Shown here one piece after another: positions 5,537 to 5,564 of a stretch of 5,564 nt of DNA. Each line of letters starts with the position of its first letter. Position 1 is the first letter of the stretch. The notes under the pieces are model-generated. The model was not told the origin of the DNA, searched no databases, and saw nothing but the letters and a program-made list of their open reading frames with translations. Source of the DNA: JACQGD01 sp045628725 (lineage in GTDB: Bacteria; Patescibacteriota; Saccharimonadia; Saccharimonadales; Saccharimonadaceae); NCBI GenBank assembly GCA_045628725.1, contig JAZQPT010000092.1, forward strand, positions 1 through 5,564, given 5' to 3'. The position numbers and the translations under genes were made by a program.

Positions 5537-5564
5537 TGACGTCATCAGAGAGGTGACGTCATCA
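5537..5564. promoter_or_regulatory. Two CRE-like TGACGTCA sites in LTR U3 (right copy)
   Basis: The same pair as in the left LTR, at 5537-5544 and 5554-5561. This copy belongs to the 5' LTR and would be the one upstream of the genomic RNA start. The second 11-mer ends exactly at the window edge. Confidence 0.6.

Larger units (their letters stand above)
1..5564 (-). mobile_element. Ty3/gypsy LTR retrotransposon, near complete
   Basis: The whole window is one LTR retrotransposon read on the minus strand. Seen: partial LTR, primer-binding site, gag with a CCHC knuckle, pol with protease, RT, RNase H and integrase in that order, a polypurine-like tract and LTR again. Integrase after RNase H is the Ty3/gypsy (Metaviridae) order; Ty1/copia has integrase before RT. 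No env-like frame follows pol. With two full LTRs the element would be about 5646 bp (5423 unique bases plus one 223-bp LTR), typical of compact gypsy elements. No host flank is present, so target-site duplication and host cannot be judged. Confidence 0.96.
5344..5564 (-). repeat. 5' LTR, 221 of 223 bases
   Basis: The inner edge is at 5344: on the minus strand the LTR ends CTGTCACA, followed by TT and then the TGG of the primer-binding site. Joined with the left copy it gives a 223-bp LTR starting TGTGA and ending TCACA, a 5-bp terminal inverted repeat with the canonical TG...CA ends. The right window edge falls two bases short of the outer end. It should hold the promoter for the genomic RNA. 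The visible elements are two TGACGTCA palindromes, a 7-bp-stem inverted repeat at 5443-5462 and a hairpin at 5347-5363. Confidence 0.85.
5424..5564. repeat. 141-bp exact terminal direct repeat, right copy
   Basis: This is the partner of 1-141, at a constant offset of 5423 bases. Removing one copy gives a circle of 5423 bases carrying a single 223-bp LTR. Its perfect match to the left copy is expected from assembly overlap and says nothing about the age of the element. Confidence 0.9.

Noticed and set aside
1..5564. Circular virus, plasmid or terminally redundant phage genome suggested by the identical ends
   Set aside because: The overlap sits inside an LTR, and the gene content is purely retrotransposon with no replication initiator, capsid or packaging genes of such replicons.

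Overview
The window is one nearly complete LTR retrotransposon of the Ty3/gypsy type (Metaviridae), lying on the minus strand and filling the whole window. The pol order (protease, reverse transcriptase, RNase H, integrase) separates it from Ty1/copia, and a CCHC zinc-knuckle Gag precedes it. The host is a eukaryote, but I cannot name the lineage: no host flank, target-site duplication or host gene is present. Both large frames are open with the standard code and carry the key catalytic residues, so this looks like an intact, possibly active copy.

Layout in the direction of transcription (right to left): a 5' LTR (5344 to the right edge, lacking only its outer two bases); a 2-nt spacer and a tRNA primer-binding site ending in the complement of CCA (about 5324-5341); a short untranslated leader; gag (5228 down to 3993); pol (about 4002 down to 289) in the -1 frame; a 3' untranslated stretch (288-156); a guanine-rich polypurine-tract candidate (155-144); and the start of the 3' LTR (143-1). 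The LTR reconstructs to 223 bp, starts TGTGA and ends TCACA. There is no env and no third gene.

Gag and Pol are linked by a -1 ribosomal frameshift signal that can be read directly: the slippery heptamer A AAA AAC in the gag frame, a 6-nt spacer, then a perfect 10-bp inverted repeat whose first arm contains the gag stop codon. The pol frame has no AUG before residue 89, inside the protease, so the GTG at 3993 is unlikely to be a start. The product would be a Gag-Pol fusion of about 1646 residues.

Bases 1-141 and 5424-5564 are identical. The repeat stops inside the LTR rather than at its edges, and 141 equals the largest default k-mer of a common metagenome assembler. The window is therefore best read as a circularly closed assembly path of 5423 unique bases: either a one-LTR circle or, more simply, two LTRs collapsed by assembly. 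The identity of the two end copies must not be used to date the insertion. The more interesting details are the frameshift element, a doubled TGACGTCA (CRE-like) site at the start of the LTR, a hairpin next to the primer-binding site, an unassigned primer tRNA, and several unusual residues in pol motifs.
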